Assembly (NCBI GenBank): GCA_964495595.1
Contig: CAZBWH010000045.1
Span: 1-25,032 of the forward strand
Length of the DNA: 25,032 nucleotides
Direction: 5' to 3'
Source: CALMFQ01 sp964495595
Lineage (GTDB): Bacteria; Pseudomonadota; Gammaproteobacteria; Burkholderiales; SCOH01
The position numbers and the translations under genes were made by a program. Positions 23,156 to 25,032 of this stretch are shown one piece after another (position 1 is the stretch's first letter; the number at the start of each line of letters is the position of its first letter). The notes beneath the pieces were generated by a model. That model saw only the letters and a program-made list of their open reading frames with translations, did not search any database and was not told where the DNA came from.

Positions 23156-23487
23156 TGGCAGTCTGTACCGGAGTGGGTGGCCAGCGCTTGCTGGAACCGC
23201 TCCACCTTGCCTGGCTCTCAGCACGCCAGAGCAAAGCCTCGCAACATGCCAAGTATCGATAAAATTCTGATGTGTAAATTTCATGCCCGGGCTCGGGCAA
23301 TCAGGAATGCTGGCGGAGTGGACGGCCGCCAAACCAATGATCGCCAGTGTTCATGCATGTACATAACATCGTTGATTTTATTGGTTATTTTCTGATTTGT
23401 GTTCGCTGACGTTCACCAAAGTTCTCCACAATTCGTGCTTCCGGGGTAACCTCAGGGGTAACCTGAACTTCATGAAAAGCGGCAATC
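23151..23487. other. 337-nt gap at the probable island border
   Basis: Between fdxA and the integrase the base composition falls from the core level to clearly lower GC, from about 23240 on. No tRNA, tmRNA or other usual integration target could be folded by eye on either strand. The right end holds a direct repeat, listed separately. No coding frame with a credible start is seen. The left attachment site is likely somewhere here if the neighbouring integrase acted here, but cannot be placed without the right end. Confidence 0.45.
23443..23464 (+). repeat. Tandem direct repeat upstream of the integrase
   Basis: GGGGTAACCT occurs at 23443-23452 and again at 23455-23464, a 12-nt period, ending 23 nt before the integrase ATG. 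Its position suits an integrase/excisionase arm site or an operator of the integrase gene. Only two units are present. Confidence 0.55.
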
Positions 23488-24684
23488 ATGGCAACGATCA
23501 AGCTACTGTCGGCGCGTACTGTCGCCACCCTTGGCCCCGGCTTCCATGCTGATGGCGGCAACCTCTTTTTAAGGGTTCTTGAGACCGGTGCCCGGAGCTG
23601 GTTCTTTCGGTACAAAAAGGCGGGCAAGCAGATCTCTCTCGGGTTAGGCGCAAGCCATTCCCGCTCCCTCGCCCAGGCCCGTGATGTCGCGCAAGAAATG
23701 CGAACAGCGATCCTGAACGGGCTTGATCCGGCAAGTGTGATCAAACGGGAAGTCGAATCAGAGGCAATCACCTTCAAGCAACATGCTGAAGCCTTGATCG
23801 ACTCAAAGCGCCCCTCCTGGCGTAACGCCAAGCATGCTCAGCAATGGACCAACACGCTGACGCAGTACGCCTATCCCAGAATCGGAAGCAAACAGGCCAG
23901 TGAAGTGACGATTGAGGATATGAAGGCCATCCTCGAACCCATTTGGGTGAAGAAGACCGAAACCGCTACCCGATTGAGAATGCGCATCGAGGCGGTGTTG
24001 GACTATGCCGCCGTGCACGAGGGGACTGATGTTCGCAATCCGGCACGGTGGAAAGGTACGCTGGACAAAATTCTACCCCCCTCACGAAAAGTGTCGAAGG
24101 TGCTTCACCATCCGGCCGCACCGTATGCGGACATCCCAAGAATCATGACCGAACTGCGAAAGAAGGACCACCTTTCCTCTTACTGCTTGCGGTTCATTAT
24201 TCTGACTGCTGCACGTTCAGGCGAGGGACGAGGTGCCAAATGGAGCGAGATCGACCTAGAGGCAAAATTGTGGTCCATCCCAGCCACACGCATGAAGGCC
24301 GAACGCAACCACGTTGTTCCGCTCTGTGACGAGGCCATGGAGATCATTACCACCATGAAGAATTGGCGTCGCCCTGGTTCTGACTTGGTTTTTCCAAGCG
24401 TCAGAGCGCAGCTGAGTGATGTTGCGGTTACCAAGATGCTTCATTCTGTAGCCCCTGATGTGACCGTTCACGGTTGCCGAACCTCATTCAGAACGTGGGG
24501 AGCGGAAACCACCTCCACGCCAAGCGCAGTCATGGAACTGGCTCTGGCGCACGTCAATCAAAACCAAGTTGAAGCCGCCTATCAACGCAGTGACCTTCTG
24601 GAATTGCGGAGAACTCTGATGCAGACTTGGGGAATCTGGTGCAATCAGAAAGTCACTCCCACTGAAGGGTCGGCTTCGGCTTGA
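23488..24684 (+). CDS. Tyrosine recombinase, P4-type integrase
   Basis: A 398-residue integrase with the three expected parts: an N-terminal DUF4102-like arm-binding domain (LLSARTVATLGPGFHADGGN, then RSWFFRYKKAGKQISLGLG), a core-binding domain (about 95-185), and a catalytic domain. The catalytic residues are R243 (TAARSGEGRG), K270 (TRMKAERNH), H328 and R331 (VHGCRTSFR), H355 (LALAHVNQ) and nucleophile Y365 (AAYQRSD), all present. The common TGEV after the first Arg is here SGEG. The length is complete, so it is likely functional. GC is clearly lower than in the core genes, indicating transfer. It would integrate and excise a genomic island extending past the right edge. Confidence 0.93.
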   Translation: MATIKLLSARTVATLGPGFHADGGNLFLRVLETGARSWFFRYKKAGKQISLGLGASHSRSLAQARDVAQEMRTAILNGLDPASVIKREVESEAITFKQHAEALIDSKRPSWRNAKHAQQWTNTLTQYAYPRIGSKQASEVTIEDMKAILEPIWVKKTETATRLRMRIEAVLDYAAVHEGTDVRNPARWKGTLDKILPPSRKVSKVLHHPAAPYADIPRIMTELRKKDHLSSYCLRFIILTAARSGEGRGAKWSEIDLEAKLWSIPATRMKAERNHVVPLCDEAMEIITTMKNWRRPGSDLVFPSVRAQLSDVAVTKMLHSVAPDVTVHGCRTSFRTWGAETTSTPSAVMELALAHVNQNQVEAAYQRSDLLELRRTLMQTWGIWCNQKVTPTEGSASA

Positions 24685-24744
24685 AACTGGATTCATCAAC
24701 CCAGGCGCTTCGATTTGATGAGTTGGTGACAACTGGGTGATCGG

Positions 24745-24777
24745 ATATGTTGCGAATTCGGAAGAATCGCAACATAT
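24745..24777 (+). repeat. 11-bp perfect inverted repeat
   Basis: ATATGTTGCGA (24745-24755) and TCGCAACATAT (24767-24777) are exact complements with an 11-nt loop. No T-run follows. It could be a weak terminator for the integrase, an operator, or a site used by an island protein. Confidence 0.6.
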
Positions 24778-24799
24778 TTGATTGACCTGTTGCCGCTAG

Positions 24800-25032
24800 C
24801 GACATGTCGATTTCGGCACCCTGTCTGAGGATAGCAGCTCATCTCGAAGAGCCATCGATACTGCTGGATCATCGGAAAAGCTTACTGACAAGGAAACATT
24901 AGCGTCCAAACTGCTGTACCAAACCCTGGATAATTCGTTGCACAGCAACCTGATGCCACAAGGTATCCGCCCACTATTCCATCCGTTGCCATTGAGCCAT
25001 AAAGTGGACCCCGAAATCGAGACAGCAGTTTA
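24800..25032 (+). CDS. Possible partial ORF, cut by the window end
   Basis: After a TAG at 24797 the frame stays open for 77 codons to the edge. The distal part reads as plausible protein (SSEKLTDKETLASKLLYQTL, then SHKVDPEIETAV). No ATG occurs before 24953; the only earlier candidates are a CTG at 24821 and a TTG at 24938, none with a clear Shine-Dalgarno. No family is recognised. It may be an island cargo gene, the remnant of one, or chance. Confidence 0.22.

Larger units (their letters stand above)
24685..25032. other. 348-nt region downstream of the integrase
   Basis: The composition is like the integrase gene. It holds an inverted repeat and an open frame reaching the window edge, listed separately. 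No second mobility gene, tRNA or repeat of the left border was found. Confidence 0.4.

Noticed and set aside
23280..23340. A tRNA-like stretch (GGCGGAGTGGACGG) near the integrase
   Set aside because: No acceptor stem, anticodon loop or T-arm consensus could be assembled on either strand.
24995..25032. Possible insertion-sequence end at the right edge
   Set aside because: The terminal bases loosely recall some insertion-sequence ends, but no inverted partner or transposase is in view and the stretch lies within an open frame.
1..25032. CRISPR array, rRNA or tRNA genes
   Set aside because: No regularly spaced repeats and no rRNA or tRNA signatures were seen by eye on either strand.

Overview
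The window is about 62% GC, gene-dense and mostly chromosomal in character. The gene set suggests a betaproteobacterium of the Neisseriales/Chromobacteriaceae type: a two-subunit arginine succinyltransferase in an ast operon, an assimilatory APS reductase next to cysI and a DUF934 gene, an H-NS-like protein with the YRDP..TW.G.G..P.W motif, and an Azotobacter FdI-type 7Fe ferredoxin. This placement is inferred from protein families; the genus cannot be fixed from the sequence alone.

Layout. (1) 1-5007, sulfur assimilation: a minus-strand set (TSUP permease, cysH, cysI, DUF934 gene) diverges from a CysB-type LysR regulator. A strong terminator follows the DUF934 gene, and the start of an ArsC/YffB-like gene is cut by the window edge. 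(2) 5089-8670, acyl-CoA metabolism: a MaoC-phosphotransacetylase fusion diverges from an enoyl-CoA hydratase followed by a 3-hydroxyisobutyryl-CoA hydrolase. (3) 8828-11857, assorted genes: a cytochrome b561-like protein behind a PmrA/QseB-like box, an M14-family deacylase, an Hsp15-like S4 protein, and a lone CsgG-like lipoprotein on the opposite strand. (4) 12050-19201, a complete arginine succinyltransferase operon (astC, aruF, aruG, astD, astB, astE) with mostly overlapping genes. It would convert arginine and succinyl-CoA to glutamate and succinate. (5) 19239-21778: an H-NS-like gene, then a NemR-like TetR repressor and a NemA-type flavin reductase, each preceded by the same 15-bp operator-like sequence. 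(6) 21799-23150: gluQRS and fdxA, divergent. (7) 23151 to the end: lower GC, with a tyrosine recombinase of the P4 type and the beginning of a probable genomic island.

No wholly new multi-gene defence or secretion system is visible. The most interesting signals are local: a MaoC domain lacking its catalytic His, a probably leaderless autoregulated tetR, a matched operator pair, a PmrA-like box before a cytochrome with a His/Asp-rich loop, a strong Shine-Dalgarno that serves a 20-codon ORF overlapping the aruF start, and a repeated long-hairpin element. The start of an island runs off the right edge.
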